A stretch of 64,000 bases of DNA. Origin: Microbacterium terrisoli. GTDB taxonomy: Bacteria > Actinomycetota > Actinomycetes > Actinomycetales > Microbacteriaceae. The position numbers were made by a program, and so were the translations under genes. Each line of letters starts with the position of its first letter. Positions within the stretch are counted from its first letter, which is position 1. Below, piece by piece: positions 1-8,167 of the stretch. The stretch spans positions 2,542,001 through 2,606,000 of the forward strand of contig NZ_CP133019.1 in the NCBI RefSeq assembly GCF_030866805.1, written 5' to 3'. Under the pieces are notes generated by a model. The model was not told the DNA's origin, searched no databases, and saw nothing but the letters and a program-made list of their open reading frames with translations.

Positions 1-153
1 CACGCGCTGCGCCCATCGTGCATACAGCGGCGAGCGGCGCGGCGCCTCCTCCCGGGCGAAACGCGCGTAGCGCTCGCACACGGCGTCGATCTCCGCGTCG
101 ACATCGGCGTCGCGGGAGTGCGCGATCTGGTCGTCGAAGGTCACGACATCCAT
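1..153 (-). CDS. DUF2332 family protein, N-terminal part (cut by window edge)
   Basis: The reading frame starts at 153 (ATG) and runs off the left edge, giving 51 residues. It contains RYARFAREEAPRRSPLYARW, which resembles the opening of actinobacterial DUF2332 proteins (an R-x-F-A-x-x-E then SPLY pattern). The function of that family is unknown. A GGAG lies only one base from the ATG on the coding strand, so the start is moderately certain. The gene is divergent from msrB with about 50 bases between the start codons. Confidence 0.6.
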   Translation of the reverse strand, partial: MDVVTFDDQIAHSRDADVDAEIDAVCERYARFAREEAPRRSPLYARWAQRV

Positions 154-206
154 TCTCCAAGGAACACGATCGCGGAATGTCGGGTTGAATGGCTATGGAG
201 GATTCC

Positions 207-614
207 ATGACCTACACCGTGAACAAGACCGACGACCAGTGGCGCGACGAGCTCGAGCCTGAGCAGTATGCCGTGCTGCGCGAAGCGGCCACTGAGCGTC
301 CGTGGACCGGCGAGCTGCTCGACGAGCACCGCGCCGGGCTGTACAGCTGTGCCGCGTGCGGGGCTGAACTGTTCCGCAGCGGCACGAAGTTCGCGTCGCA
401 CTGCGGCTGGCCGAGCTTCTATGAGTCGATCCGGCCCGAAGCTGTGCTGCTGCTCGAAGACAAGACACTGGGCATGGAGCGCACGGAGGTGCGGTGCGCG
501 GCCTGCGGCTCGCACCTGGGGCACGTCTTCCCCGACGGCTTCGGCACGCCCACCGGTGACCGGTACTGCATGAACTCGATCTCGCTCTCGTTCAGCCCGG
601 AAGAAGCCGGGTGA
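207..614 (+). CDS. msrB: Peptide-methionine (R)-S-oxide reductase MsrB
   Basis: This 135-residue protein should reduce methionine-R-sulfoxide in oxidised proteins, using thioredoxin-type thiols. It has the two zinc-binding CxxC pairs of MsrB (C48/C51 and C97/C100), the CGWPSF motif near residue 66, the GHVFPDG motif and the catalytic cysteine in RYCMNS (C121), and it is full length. An upstream in-frame ATG at 189 exists, but the GGAGG at 195-202 sits correctly for ATG 207, so 207 is chosen. Its stop overlaps the GTG of the next gene by four bases, which suggests an operon with the nitroreductase-like protein. Confidence 0.95.
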   Translation: MTYTVNKTDDQWRDELEPEQYAVLREAATERPWTGELLDEHRAGLYSCAACGAELFRSGTKFASHCGWPSFYESIRPEAVLLLEDKTLGMERTEVRCAACGSHLGHVFPDGFGTPTGDRYCMNSISLSFSPEEAG

Positions 615-1144
615 GCGCGTTCGACGCGGTTCGGGCGCGGCGCTCGTGGTCGAAGGTCACGGATGTCGCGCCCACCCATGACGAGCTGCTTCCGCTGGTG
701 GCAGCCGCCGGGCGCGTGGCCGATCACTCTTCACTGCGTCCCTGGCGCCTGATCGAGCTGCGCGGCGCCGACCGCGAGAAGCTGGGTCGCGCCATCAACA
801 AGACGAATGGCGAGAAGGGCGTATCGCCCAAACCGCTGCGCGCACCGCTGCTGATCGCGGTCGTGGTGAGTTTTCGCCCGAGCGAGAAGGTGCCGCGGTG
901 GGAGCAGGCCGCCGTAGCCGCGGGCGTGGCACACACGCTGAGCCTGCTGCTGGACGAGGCCGGCTGGGGCGTGATGTGGCGCACCGGCCACTACGCGCGC
1001 AGCGACGAGGTCGCCCAGACGCACACGCTGCGCGACAACGAGCGGCTGCTGGGCTGGTTGTACGTGGGCGGCAAGCCCGAGGGCAAGCGGGACGGCCACC
1101 GCAAACAGCTCGACGCCGAGCGGTTCCTCACGCCGTTGGAGTAA
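611..1144 (+). CDS. Nitroreductase-family flavoprotein
   Basis: This 177-residue protein resembles small nitroreductases of the YdjA type, which bind FMN and use NAD(P)H. Visible features are the early R-R-S segment (VRARRSWSKV), HSSLRPWRLIEL at the flavin-binding site, and the late GWGVMWRTG segment followed by LLGWLYVGGKPEGK, the usual order in this family. Translation starts at a GTG overlapping the msrB stop (GTGA), so translational coupling is likely. Pairing with msrB suggests a redox or stress role, but the substrate cannot be deduced. Confidence 0.8.
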   Translation: MSAFDAVRARRSWSKVTDVAPTHDELLPLVAAAGRVADHSSLRPWRLIELRGADREKLGRAINKTNGEKGVSPKPLRAPLLIAVVVSFRPSEKVPRWEQAAVAAGVAHTLSLLLDEAGWGVMWRTGHYARSDEVAQTHTLRDNERLLGWLYVGGKPEGKRDGHRKQLDAERFLTPLE

Positions 1145-1225
1145 GACGCCCACACGAGCGACCCCGTCCGCGAGCCTGTCCGTGAGCCCACGCCCGGACC
1201 TGGACGTGGTCATCATCTGCCGGAC

Positions 1226-1231
1226 TATCAT
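1226..1231 (+). promoter_or_regulatory. -10 box (TATCAT) for a leaderless upstream ORF of the ccdA operon
   Basis: TATCAT ends seven bases before an ATG at 1239, the spacing expected if transcription starts at that ATG. The same geometry recurs many times in this window. No clear -35 box is seen. Confidence 0.5.
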
Positions 1232-1238
1232 GGCCGCG

Positions 1239-1337
1239 ATGCGACCGCTGCACGTCCCTGCGTTCAGCGACCGGCGGACTGCCGGCCGCGCGCGGCGGCG
1301 CACACGCGCAGCACGCACGGCCGGGATGCGGCGATGA
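1239..1337 (+). CDS. Possible 32-residue leaderless upstream ORF coupled to ccdA
   Basis: A 33-codon frame begins at the predicted transcription start and ends with a TGA that overlaps the ATG of the CcdA-type gene in the arrangement ATGA. The peptide is arginine-rich, especially after residue 12, and has no recognised domain. The CcdA start at 1334 has no good ribosome-binding site, which fits translation being handed over from this ORF. The coding status is an inference from geometry alone. The alternative is a long untranslated leader. Confidence 0.4.
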   Translation: MRPLHVPAFSDRRTAGRARRRTRAARTAGMRR

Positions 1338-2197
1338 CCGAAGGAACCGTCGCCTTCGCGTTCGTGCTGGGAATGGTCGCGCTGTTCAACCCCTGCGGGT
1401 TCCCGCTGCTTCCCGTCTATCTCGCCGCGTTCGTGGGCGGCGAGCGGACCGGCGCGGCCGCGCGGATCGGCGCGGGCGTACGCGCCGGTCTCGCACTGAC
1501 CGTCGGATTCCTGACGGTGTTCTCGATCGCCGCGGTTCTGGCCGGATCGGTGCACACCATCGTGCTGGCACTGGCGCCGTGGCTGATGATCGTCATCGCG
1601 ATCGCGATCACCATCCTGGGCGTGATGGCGGCGGCCGGTCGCTCGCCGGCCCTGCACGCAGCACCGGGCTTTCGCGACGGCACCGGTTTCGTTCCGATGG
1701 CGGGGTTCGGGGTCGCCTATGCGGTGGGTTCGCTCAGCTGCTCGCTGCCCGTCTTCATCGCCGCGATCAGCGGCGCACTGGCGACGGGATCGGGCATCGT
1801 GACGGTGGCCGTCGTGCTGGCGTACGGGCTGGGCATGGGGCTGCTGGCGACGGTGCTCGCGCTGATCGTGTCGGTGACCGGATCGGTCGTGACCGCACCC
1901 CTGCGACGCGCGGCAGCCGCCCTGCCCCGCATCGCGGGCGCGGTGTGCATCGTGATCGGCCTGTATCTGCTGGGGTATTGGGCGGGCCAGGCGTTCGGCG
2001 TGGGCCTGGTGGCCCCGGTCACGGCCGTGCTCGACGGGGTGCAGGCAGCGGTGGTGGCCGCGATCGAGAACGCGTGGCTGCCGATCGGGGTGGTTCTGGC
2101 GCTGACAGTGCTCGTCATGCTGGTCGCCGCGGCGCGGCAGGCCGGCACCACCGCCGTCCCGGCATCCCCTCACCGCCGTCATCGAGAGGAGACCTGA
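1334..2197 (+). CDS. CcdA/DsbD-type thiol-electron transporter (cytochrome c biogenesis transmembrane protein)
   Basis: This 287-residue membrane protein has about seven hydrophobic helices. It belongs to the CcdA/DsbD-beta family, which moves reducing equivalents from cytoplasmic thioredoxin to extracytoplasmic thiol proteins. The first helix carries NPCGFPLLP (C21) and the fourth carries SLSCSLP (C136), the two cysteines expected to form the membrane redox pair. Its stop overlaps by one base with the start of a SCO-thioredoxin fusion, its obvious partner outside the membrane. Cytochrome maturation or copper-centre assembly is likely, but the final acceptor is not shown here. Confidence 0.85.
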   Translation: MTEGTVAFAFVLGMVALFNPCGFPLLPVYLAAFVGGERTGAAARIGAGVRAGLALTVGFLTVFSIAAVLAGSVHTIVLALAPWLMIVIAIAITILGVMAAAGRSPALHAAPGFRDGTGFVPMAGFGVAYAVGSLSCSLPVFIAAISGALATGSGIVTVAVVLAYGLGMGLLATVLALIVSVTGSVVTAPLRRAAAALPRIAGAVCIVIGLYLLGYWAGQAFGVGLVAPVTAVLDGVQAAVVAAIENAWLPIGVVLALTVLVMLVAAARQAGTTAVPASPHRRHREET

Positions 2198-3411
2198 TGT
2201 CAGACGAGCAGAAGACGCCGCTGCACCCCTGGGAACGCACCTGGGTGCTGTGGGTCTCGTCTGCGGCGCTGCTGGTCGTGGTGGCCGCCCTCGTCATCGT
2301 GGGCATCGGCGGCGCCGGTGCCACCACCGCACCCGCGGCCGATGCGCTGCCGGCGGGAATGAACCAGGCGACCGCCGACCTGCTGGGAGTGACCTCCGGC
2401 GCCAGCGACCCCGTCACCGCCCCGAGCTACCGCCTCACCGATCAGGACGGACACGACGTCGACTCCTCCACGCTGCGCGGAAAGGCCGTCGTGCTCACCT
2501 TCAACGACGACAAGTGCACCGACCTGTGCGCGATGCTCGCCACCGACATCGTCGCCGCCGACCATGACCTGTCCGCATCCGCGCGGGCGAACACCGTGTT
2601 CCTGTCGATCAACGCCAACCCGTACTACCCGGCTCCCTCCGACGTGCGGGCCTGGTCGCAGCAGCACGGTCTGGACGCCCTGCCGAACTGGGAGTACCTC
2701 ACCGGAACGCCCGCACAGCTGGCGACGGCGGCCAAGGCGTACGGCGTGCCGATCGAACTCGATCCCACCACCCGCACGGTCTCACACGGCAGTCAGATCT
2801 TCGTCATCGATCCGCAGGGCCGGATCATCGAGCAGGCCGCCTTCGGCACCGAGTCGGCGGACACCGCGCCGTTCGCGCACGGACTGGCCACACTCGCCGA
2901 CGACGCGCTGCCCCGCGGGCAGCGTGGTGCCGTCGCCGGAGCGAATCTGGCCGCGGCCATCGCCGGCGGCACCGACATCGGCGACACGCCGGCGGCCATC
3001 ACCGGCCCCGCCCTGAACGGCACAGCCACGCTCAGCACCGACGACTCGCGCGGACGCTTCACCGTCGTCGATCTCTGGTCGTCGACCTGCACCGCCTGCG
3101 CCGTGCAGTTGCGCGACGATCAGACCGAGGCGCACAAGCTGGGCGACGCCGTCGCCTTCCTCGGCGTCGATGTGGGCGATGAGGTCGCGGACGGACGGAC
3201 CGCGTCCTCACGTGCGCACCTCACCTTCCCCACGCTGCGTGATCCACAAGGTCGGCAGGCCGCCCGCCTGCGTGTGAGCGAACTGCCGTATCTGATCGTG
3301 CTGTCACCGACCGGCGAGGTGCTGCTGCGGCATCCCGGACTGCTCACCACCGACGAGCTCGACTACGTGCTGCACGACCTGGACCAGGCGCTGCCCGGCG
3401 CCTCGGCGTGA
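2197..3411 (+). CDS. Membrane-anchored SCO1/SenC domain fused to a thioredoxin-like domain
   Basis: This protein has 404 residues. A short cytoplasmic start is followed by a transmembrane helix (about 17-40) and a SCO-like domain with CTDLC (C107, C111) and a later SHGSQIFVID (H197), the CxxxC plus His set used by SCO proteins to bind copper. A second thioredoxin fold follows, with CTAC (C298, C301) and the conserved proline in ELPYLIV (P364). The ATG overlaps the ccdA stop (TGATG). The layout suggests that CcdA feeds electrons to the C-terminal CxxC, which keeps the SCO cysteines reduced for assembling the Cu-A site of cytochrome oxidase. That order of events is an inference. Confidence 0.85.
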   Translation: MSDEQKTPLHPWERTWVLWVSSAALLVVVAALVIVGIGGAGATTAPAADALPAGMNQATADLLGVTSGASDPVTAPSYRLTDQDGHDVDSSTLRGKAVVLTFNDDKCTDLCAMLATDIVAADHDLSASARANTVFLSINANPYYPAPSDVRAWSQQHGLDALPNWEYLTGTPAQLATAAKAYGVPIELDPTTRTVSHGSQIFVIDPQGRIIEQAAFGTESADTAPFAHGLATLADDALPRGQRGAVAGANLAAAIAGGTDIGDTPAAITGPALNGTATLSTDDSRGRFTVVDLWSSTCTACAVQLRDDQTEAHKLGDAVAFLGVDVGDEVADGRTASSRAHLTFPTLRDPQGRQAARLRVSELPYLIVLSPTGEVLLRHPGLLTTDELDYVLHDLDQALPGASA

Positions 3412-3447
3412 GAGCGCGCCTCCTCGCCGCGCAGCGGTGTGCCGCGG

Positions 3448-3891
3448 TCACTCCTCGACGGGCGCGATCCGCGCCACGACGAAGGCCTGCACCGCCACCC
3501 CGGCGAGAAAGGTCGTCGTTCCGCCGATGCCGCTGAGCAGCCAGGCCACCGGCGCAAGGGGCACCGCCGACACCAGCCAGCACACCCCGGTCGCCACGAA
3601 CAGGGTCGCGATGTTGCCGGTGGCCACCAGGTAGGGGTGCGCGATCGCGCGGCGTTCCACCGCCGGCCGATTGCCATGCCGACGGTGGAAGACCCTGCCC
3701 ACGGCCACATAGGCGCCACACGCCCCCGCGAGCATCAACAGGATCGACAGCACGTCGGGAAGCCCGTGATGCTCCACCGTCACCATCGTCGTGCACCAGA
3801 TCAACAGCGTGTAGGTGTGCGGGATCGCGACGGTCTCGGTGACTTCGTGCACCAGCCGGCCGTACGGCGTCCGCGGCTGCGACGTGCTCAC
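3448..3891 (-). CDS. Four-helix integral membrane protein of unknown function
   Basis: The 147-residue product has about four hydrophobic segments and charged ends, and I recognise no family. A GTG at 3891 is taken as the start because codons upstream of it in the same frame lack membrane-protein character and the segment from SQPRTPYGR onward reads as a normal N-terminus. No strong ribosome-binding site is visible, so the start is uncertain. It is convergent with the SCO-thioredoxin gene (36 bases apart) and divergent from the LolA-like gene. Confidence 0.6.
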   Translation of the reverse strand: MSTSQPRTPYGRLVHEVTETVAIPHTYTLLIWCTTMVTVEHHGLPDVLSILLMLAGACGAYVAVGRVFHRRHGNRPAVERRAIAHPYLVATGNIATLFVATGVCWLVSAVPLAPVAWLLSGIGGTTTFLAGVAVQAFVVARIAPVEE

Positions 3892-4074
3892 CGTGTCGCC
3901 GCCTGGCGCCGGGGAAACGAGCGTCGGGCCGTGGATCCAAGCGTGCGCAGGCAGGGTGAACTCATGTTTTCCAGCCTGCCACCGTTCCCGCCGGCAGCCA
4001 GAGCGCGGGCCCCAGCGGAGACGGCCGGAGGAGAACGGCAGAGAACACTCAGCCCATCCCCCGTATCGCGTGCT

Positions 4075-4080
4075 TAGACT
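4075..4080 (+). promoter_or_regulatory. -10 box (TAGACT) of a leaderless transcript
   Basis: TAGACT ends seven bases before the ATG of the LolA-like gene at 4088. No ribosome-binding site precedes that ATG, so the mRNA probably starts at or next to the start codon. Confidence 0.55.
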
Positions 4081-4087
4081 CGGCCGT

Positions 4088-5164
4088 ATGGGCACCGTCA
4101 GGTTCAGCCGGCGTTGGGTTCCCGCCATCGTCGCACCGATCGTCGTCGCCGCAGGGGTGGTCATCACCCCGGCACTGGCGAACGCCGCCGCCGTACCTCC
4201 GCAGAAGACCGCCGCGCAGGTGCTGGATCTGATCGCCGCCGGTCAGGACGCGCACTATTCGGGCACGGTGCGACAGAGTTCGGACCTGGGCCTGCCGCAG
4301 CTGCCGGACTCGACGACATCCACCGTTCCCGGCGGCACGAGCGCCGCCGGCCTGCTCGAGCTGGCCACCGGGTCCCACTCCGCGCGGGTGTACGTCGACG
4401 GCGCCACCCGCCAGCGCGTGCAGGTGCTCGACACCCTCAGCGAGCGCGACGTGATCCGCAACGGCACCACCGTGTGGACCTATGACGCGCAGCAGCGCAC
4501 CGCCACGCATGCCACCCTGGACGTCGGCGCGCACGACCTGCCCCTTCCGACCACGCCCGCCGACGCCGCCGATCGGCTGATCGCCGCGATCACCCCGACG
4601 ACGTCGGTGTCGGTGACGAGGTCCACCGATCTGGGCCGCGGCGTCTACGAGCTGCGGCTCACGCCCAAGACCTCGGCCACGCTGGTCGCCGACGCGGTCA
4701 TCACCGTCGACGCGAATACCGGTGTGCCGCTGGCCGCCCGCATCGACGCGCGCGGGCAGTCCACCCCCGCGGTGCAGGTCGCGTTCTCATCGATCGACTT
4801 CGCCCAGCCCGCCGCCGACATCTTCTCGTTCACCCCGCCCAAGGGCACGACGGTCACCGACCGCACTCTGACGCGCCCGACCGGGCACACCTCGACAGAG
4901 CACAAGGGCGTGAAGAGCCCGCCTCACGCGACGATGCCGAAGCCGACGGTGATCGGTACCGGCTGGGCCTCGGTCATCGAGGTTCCCGGGCGCGGCGCCA
5001 TGTCCGCCCTGGGCGGCGACGCCGCCCTGCTGAACGAGCTCACCCGGCCCGTCGCCGGGGGCAGGATGCTGCAGACCTCGCTGATCACGGTCTACCTGCG
5101 CGGTGACGGCACGGTGTTCGCCGGCGCCGTGCCCTCCTCCGCCCTGCTGTCCGCCGCGCAGTGA
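4088..5164 (+). CDS. Secreted LolA/DUF2092-like protein upstream of an ABC exporter
   Basis: This 358-residue protein has a signal peptide (RFSRRWVP then a hydrophobic stretch ending near ANAAA at about 30-35). The body resembles the beta-rich LolA/LppX or DUF2092 fold: YSGTVRQSSDLGLPQLP, RVYVDGATRQRVQVL, VWTYDAQQRTATH and ELRLTPKTSATLVADAVI are typical strands. Such proteins bind lipids or lipoproteins outside the membrane. Its stop overlaps the GTG of the ABC ATPase (GTGA), so it probably works with that transporter as an accessory or binding component. The substrate is unknown. Confidence 0.75.
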   Translation: MGTVRFSRRWVPAIVAPIVVAAGVVITPALANAAAVPPQKTAAQVLDLIAAGQDAHYSGTVRQSSDLGLPQLPDSTTSTVPGGTSAAGLLELATGSHSARVYVDGATRQRVQVLDTLSERDVIRNGTTVWTYDAQQRTATHATLDVGAHDLPLPTTPADAADRLIAAITPTTSVSVTRSTDLGRGVYELRLTPKTSATLVADAVITVDANTGVPLAARIDARGQSTPAVQVAFSSIDFAQPAADIFSFTPPKGTTVTDRTLTRPTGHTSTEHKGVKSPPHATMPKPTVIGTGWASVIEVPGRGAMSALGGDAALLNELTRPVAGGRMLQTSLITVYLRGDGTVFAGAVPSSALLSAAQ

Positions 5165-6165
5165 CAGCGCTCGCCGCAGCCGAGGCCGCGACCGATGCCG
5201 CAGCCGGCACCGCCATCTTCACCCGCGGGCTGACCAAACGGTTTCGCGGGCACCCCGCCGTCGACGGTCTGGATCTGACCGTGCCGCGCGGAGCGGTCTT
5301 CGGCTTCCTCGGACCCAACGGGTCGGGCAAGACCACGACCATCCGCATGCTCCTGGGCCTTGCCGCGCCCAGCGCCGGCGAGATCCATCTGCTCGGCGAG
5401 ACACTCCCCCATGCGCTGCCGACCGTGCTCCCTCGCGTCGGGGCGCTCGTGGAGGGCCCCGCGTTCGCCCCGTTCCTCAGCGGCGCGGCGAATCTGTCGC
5501 GTTTCGACGCCGCCGACCCGCGCTCGTCTCCAGCCACCCGGCGCACGCGCGTGCGCGATGCGATCGGGCGGGTGGGCCTGTCGGCGGCAGCGACCAAGCG
5601 CGCGGGCGCCTACTCCCTGGGGATGAAGCAGCGGCTGGGCCTGGCATCCGCGCTGCTGGCCCCCCGCGAGCTTCTCGTGCTCGACGAGCCGACCAACGGC
5701 CTGGACCCGCAGGGCACGCGCGAGGTGCGCTCACTGATCCGGTCGCTGGCCGCCGACGGCACGACAGTGTTCCTATCGAGCCACCTGCTCGCCGAGATCG
5801 AACAGGTCTGCACGCACGTCGCCGTCATGCGCGCGGGACGCCTGGTCACCAGCGGCACTCTCAACGAGCTGCGCGCCGAGTCGGCCCCGCGGGTGCACGT
5901 GCGCACGCCGGATGTGGATGCCGCAGCCGCTGTGCTGCGGCGACTGGGCCTGTCCCCGCAGCAGGTGGGGCCCGACGAAGTGGATGCCGCGCTCGGCGAC
6001 GGGGTGCTGGGCGGCCCGGTACTGAGCGGCCGAGTGCCGATCGAGCAGGTCACGGCGGCGCTGGTCGGCGACGGCGTGCGGGTGCGAGGCATCGCGCTGG
6101 CGGGGGCGACCCTCGAAGAGCGCTTCGTGGAGCTGACCGGAGAGGGCTTCGATGTCGCAGGCTGA
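5161..6165 (+). CDS. ABC transporter ATP-binding protein (ABC-2 type exporter)
   Basis: This 334-residue ATPase has Walker A GPNGSGKTT near residue 53, the signature YSLGMKQRLGLA, Walker B ELLVLDEPTNGLDPQG and the switch histidine in FLSSHLLAEIEQ. A C-terminal tail of about 100 residues resembles the regulatory extension of drug/bacteriocin-type exporters. The start is a GTG that overlaps the previous stop. It is followed by its permease with a 14-base overlap, giving a three-gene unit (LolA-like, ATPase, permease). Confidence 0.9.
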   Translation: MTALAAAEAATDAAAGTAIFTRGLTKRFRGHPAVDGLDLTVPRGAVFGFLGPNGSGKTTTIRMLLGLAAPSAGEIHLLGETLPHALPTVLPRVGALVEGPAFAPFLSGAANLSRFDAADPRSSPATRRTRVRDAIGRVGLSAAATKRAGAYSLGMKQRLGLASALLAPRELLVLDEPTNGLDPQGTREVRSLIRSLAADGTTVFLSSHLLAEIEQVCTHVAVMRAGRLVTSGTLNELRAESAPRVHVRTPDVDAAAAVLRRLGLSPQQVGPDEVDAALGDGVLGGPVLSGRVPIEQVTAALVGDGVRVRGIALAGATLEERFVELTGEGFDVAG

Positions 6166-7000
6166 GGCATCCGCCCCCGTCCGCCGGCGGACGTTCGCGT
6201 TCGTCGGATCGGAACTCGCGACGCTGTTCCGCCGCCGCCGCACGACCGCGATGCTCGCCGGGCTCATGCTCGTGCCGGTCCTGATCGGTGTGGCCGTCAA
6301 GCTCACCGGCGCCGGTTCCCGAGGGCACGGGCCGGCGTTCCTCAGCGCGATCACCGAGAACGGGGTGTTCGTGATCTTCACGGCTCTGACCGTGTCGATC
6401 CCGCTGTTCCTGCCGCTCGTGGTCTCGGTGGTCGCCGGCGACGCGATCGCCGGCGAGGCGAACCTGGGCACCCTGCGGTACCTGCTGATCGCTCCGGTCG
6501 GGCGCGTGCGGCTGCTCGCGGTCAAGCTGCTCGCGTGCTGCGCGTTCATCGTCGCCGCCGTCCTGGCGATCGCGATCGGTGGGGCGATCACCGGGGCTGT
6601 GCTGTTTCCGATCGGACCGGTGACACTGCTGTCGGGCACGACGGTGGGTCTGGCCGACGCGTTCGGCCGCGTGCTGCTGCTGGCGGGGTTCGCGGCCCTC
6701 TCGCTGCTGGGACTGTGCACGATCGGTTTGTTCATCTCGACGCTGACCTCGATGCCGGTGGGGGCGATGGCGGCAACGGTGGTCATCGCCGGCGTCTCGC
6801 AGGTGCTCGATCAGCTGCCGCAGTTCGAGGCGATCCATGCCTACCTGCCGACGCATTACTGGCTGGATTTCGCCGACCTTCTGCGCAGCCCGATCCTCTT
6901 CGACTCGTTCGGTCAGAACGCAGCACTGCAGATCGCATACGCGGTGATCTTCGGCGCGTTCGCCATCACGCGGTTCACGACGAAGGATGTCCTGACCTGA
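6152..7000 (+). CDS. ABC-2 family transporter permease
   Basis: The 282-residue protein has six hydrophobic segments and a charged N-terminus (ELATLFRRRRTTAM). It carries the GDAIAGEANLGTLRYLLIAP segment, typical of ABC-2 permeases of the NatB/CcmB-like group, in which G-E-x-x-x-G-T-L-R is conserved. The start lies inside the end of the ATPase gene, which implies coupled translation. Together they form an exporter of unknown substrate. Confidence 0.85.
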   Translation: MSQAEASAPVRRRTFAFVGSELATLFRRRRTTAMLAGLMLVPVLIGVAVKLTGAGSRGHGPAFLSAITENGVFVIFTALTVSIPLFLPLVVSVVAGDAIAGEANLGTLRYLLIAPVGRVRLLAVKLLACCAFIVAAVLAIAIGGAITGAVLFPIGPVTLLSGTTVGLADAFGRVLLLAGFAALSLLGLCTIGLFISTLTSMPVGAMAATVVIAGVSQVLDQLPQFEAIHAYLPTHYWLDFADLLRSPILFDSFGQNAALQIAYAVIFGAFAITRFTTKDVLT

Positions 7001-7002
7001 CC

Positions 7003-7020
7003 GCGCGGGCGCGCCCGCGC
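7003..7020 (+). terminator. GC-rich palindrome after the ABC exporter operon
   Basis: An 18-base perfect palindrome (GCGCGGGC plus its complement) follows the permease stop. There is no T-tract, so this is a weak terminator candidate. Confidence 0.3.
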
Positions 7021-7118
7021 CGGAGCGAAGGCGTCACGGGCGCGCAGCAGCCTCGGTGTCGCGGACGCCGGCGCGCACGCGCGAGCCGAGGGCAAGCATG
7101 AGCAGGATCAGGGCGACG

Positions 7119-7427
7119 TCAGTCGGTCAGTTCGAGCACGCTCTCGAAGCTCGCCGCGCGGAAGTCGCTCGCGATGGATTCGCGCGGGCCGCTGTGCGAG
7201 CGGTGGAACGCCTCGGACGAGACGTAGGTACGGTAGGCGGCTTCGTCCTCGAACTCCATGACGGCCAGGTATCCGCGATCGGTCGTGCGTCCGGCCGGGC
7301 GCAGCAGCGTGGACCTACGCAGGCCGGGCACGCCGACGAGGGTGTCCTTCATGCTGGCGGCGAAGCTGGTCTCGAACGCCTGCCTGTCGGCTTCGGCCAC
7401 GGTGAACTCTGAAACGGCGGCATACAT
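7119..7427 (-). CDS. Small antibiotic-biosynthesis-monooxygenase (ABM) fold protein
   Basis: This 102-residue protein fits the ABM dimeric alpha/beta-barrel fold: an opening strand YAAVSEFTVAEADRQAFE, the central VPGLRRSTLLRP, YLAVMEFEDEAAYRTYVSSE and a closing helix/strand. Members act as quinol monooxygenases or heme-degrading enzymes, and some have no known activity. The start ATG at 7427 is preceded by AAGGAG at a good distance. It is divergent from a TetR regulator, which is likely to control it. Confidence 0.75.
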   Translation of the reverse strand: MYAAVSEFTVAEADRQAFETSFAASMKDTLVGVPGLRRSTLLRPAGRTTDRGYLAVMEFEDEAAYRTYVSSEAFHRSHSGPRESIASDFRAASFESVLELTD

Positions 7428-7495
7428 GGGTGCTCCTTGGGGGAATCGGACTTTCGGACCGGAACCGGGCTGCGGCTCGGTTATCATGATGACAG

Positions 7496-7523
7496 AATGT
7501 AAACGATCAATACAGGTTGTCAA
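7496..7523 (-). promoter_or_regulatory. Promoter between the ABM gene and the TetR gene
   Basis: On the minus strand, TTGACA (7523-7518) and TACATT (7501-7496) are separated by 16 bases, a good vegetative promoter for the ABM gene. TGACA near 7490-7494 and TGTCA at 7518-7522 form an imperfect dyad across this promoter, a plausible site for the adjacent TetR repressor. Confidence 0.5.
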
Positions 7524-7543
7524 ATTCGTGACGGGAGTGCGAG

Positions 7544-8167
7544 ATGAGCGCGGGGGAGAGCGGAATCGCGCCGGACGCGCCCTGGAGCGTGACCGTGACC
7601 GCGTACAAGCACCGTCAGCTGCAACGCATCGCGTCGATCGCGTTCGATCTGGCCGCGCGTGACGGTCTGCCGAACGTGTCGATGAGCAGCCTGGCCCGCG
7701 CCGCCGGCCTGTCGCGGGCCACGTTGTACAACTACATCCCCGATGTCGCGACGGCCGTGCGCATCCAGCTCGTGGCGCGGGCCGAGGCGTTCCAGACGGC
7801 GGTGACGGCCGCCGTGGCCGAAGAGCGCGGGTCCGAGGCGCAGCTGCGCCGGTACGTGCGCGAACAGGTCGCCTATGCCTCCGGCGACGACCACCGTGCC
7901 GCCATCGCACTGGCGGAGTCGGCGCGATCGCTCGATGACGAAGCCAGCGCCGCCGCCCACGTGGCGCGGCAGGCGGGCGTGCTCGATGACATCCTGCGCC
8001 GGGGGATGCGCGAAGGCGTGTTCCGCACGGCGCCGATCGTGGTGCAGGCGGCGCTGATCGGGCGTGCACTGTACGGCGCGGACGATCTGCTGCACCGTCT
8101 CGGTCTGCCCGAAGACGCTGTCGCAGAGGCGATCACGGCATTCGTTCTGGAAGGGATCGGTCGATGA
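7544..8167 (+). CDS. TetR family transcriptional regulator
   Basis: This 207-residue protein has an N-terminal TetR DNA-binding domain (about 20-70). It contains RIASIAFDLAARDGLPNVSM, the helix-turn-helix SLARAAGLSRATLYNYIPD, and an all-helical ligand-binding C-terminus. It is divergent from the ABM gene and overlaps by four bases (ATGA) with a DUF3817 gene. It probably represses the ABM promoter and perhaps its own operon of membrane proteins. The inducer is unknown. Confidence 0.9.
   Translation: MSAGESGIAPDAPWSVTVTAYKHRQLQRIASIAFDLAARDGLPNVSMSSLARAAGLSRATLYNYIPDVATAVRIQLVARAEAFQTAVTAAVAEERGSEAQLRRYVREQVAYASGDDHRAAIALAESARSLDDEASAAAHVARQAGVLDDILRRGMREGVFRTAPIVVQAALIGRALYGADDLLHRLGLPEDAVAEAITAFVLEGIGR

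Noticed and set aside
731..2182. A long minus-strand frame of 483 codons opposite the nitroreductase-like gene and ccdA
   Set aside because: It is rich in Arg, His and Gln with low complexity, has no domain and lies entirely opposite two recognisable genes. It is a GC-rich shadow frame.
1579..2196. An N-terminal extension of the SCO-thioredoxin frame into ccdA
   Set aside because: The added 200 codons are Arg/Gly-rich shadow of ccdA. GAGGAG precedes the ATG at 2197 and the sequence after it has a normal membrane anchor.
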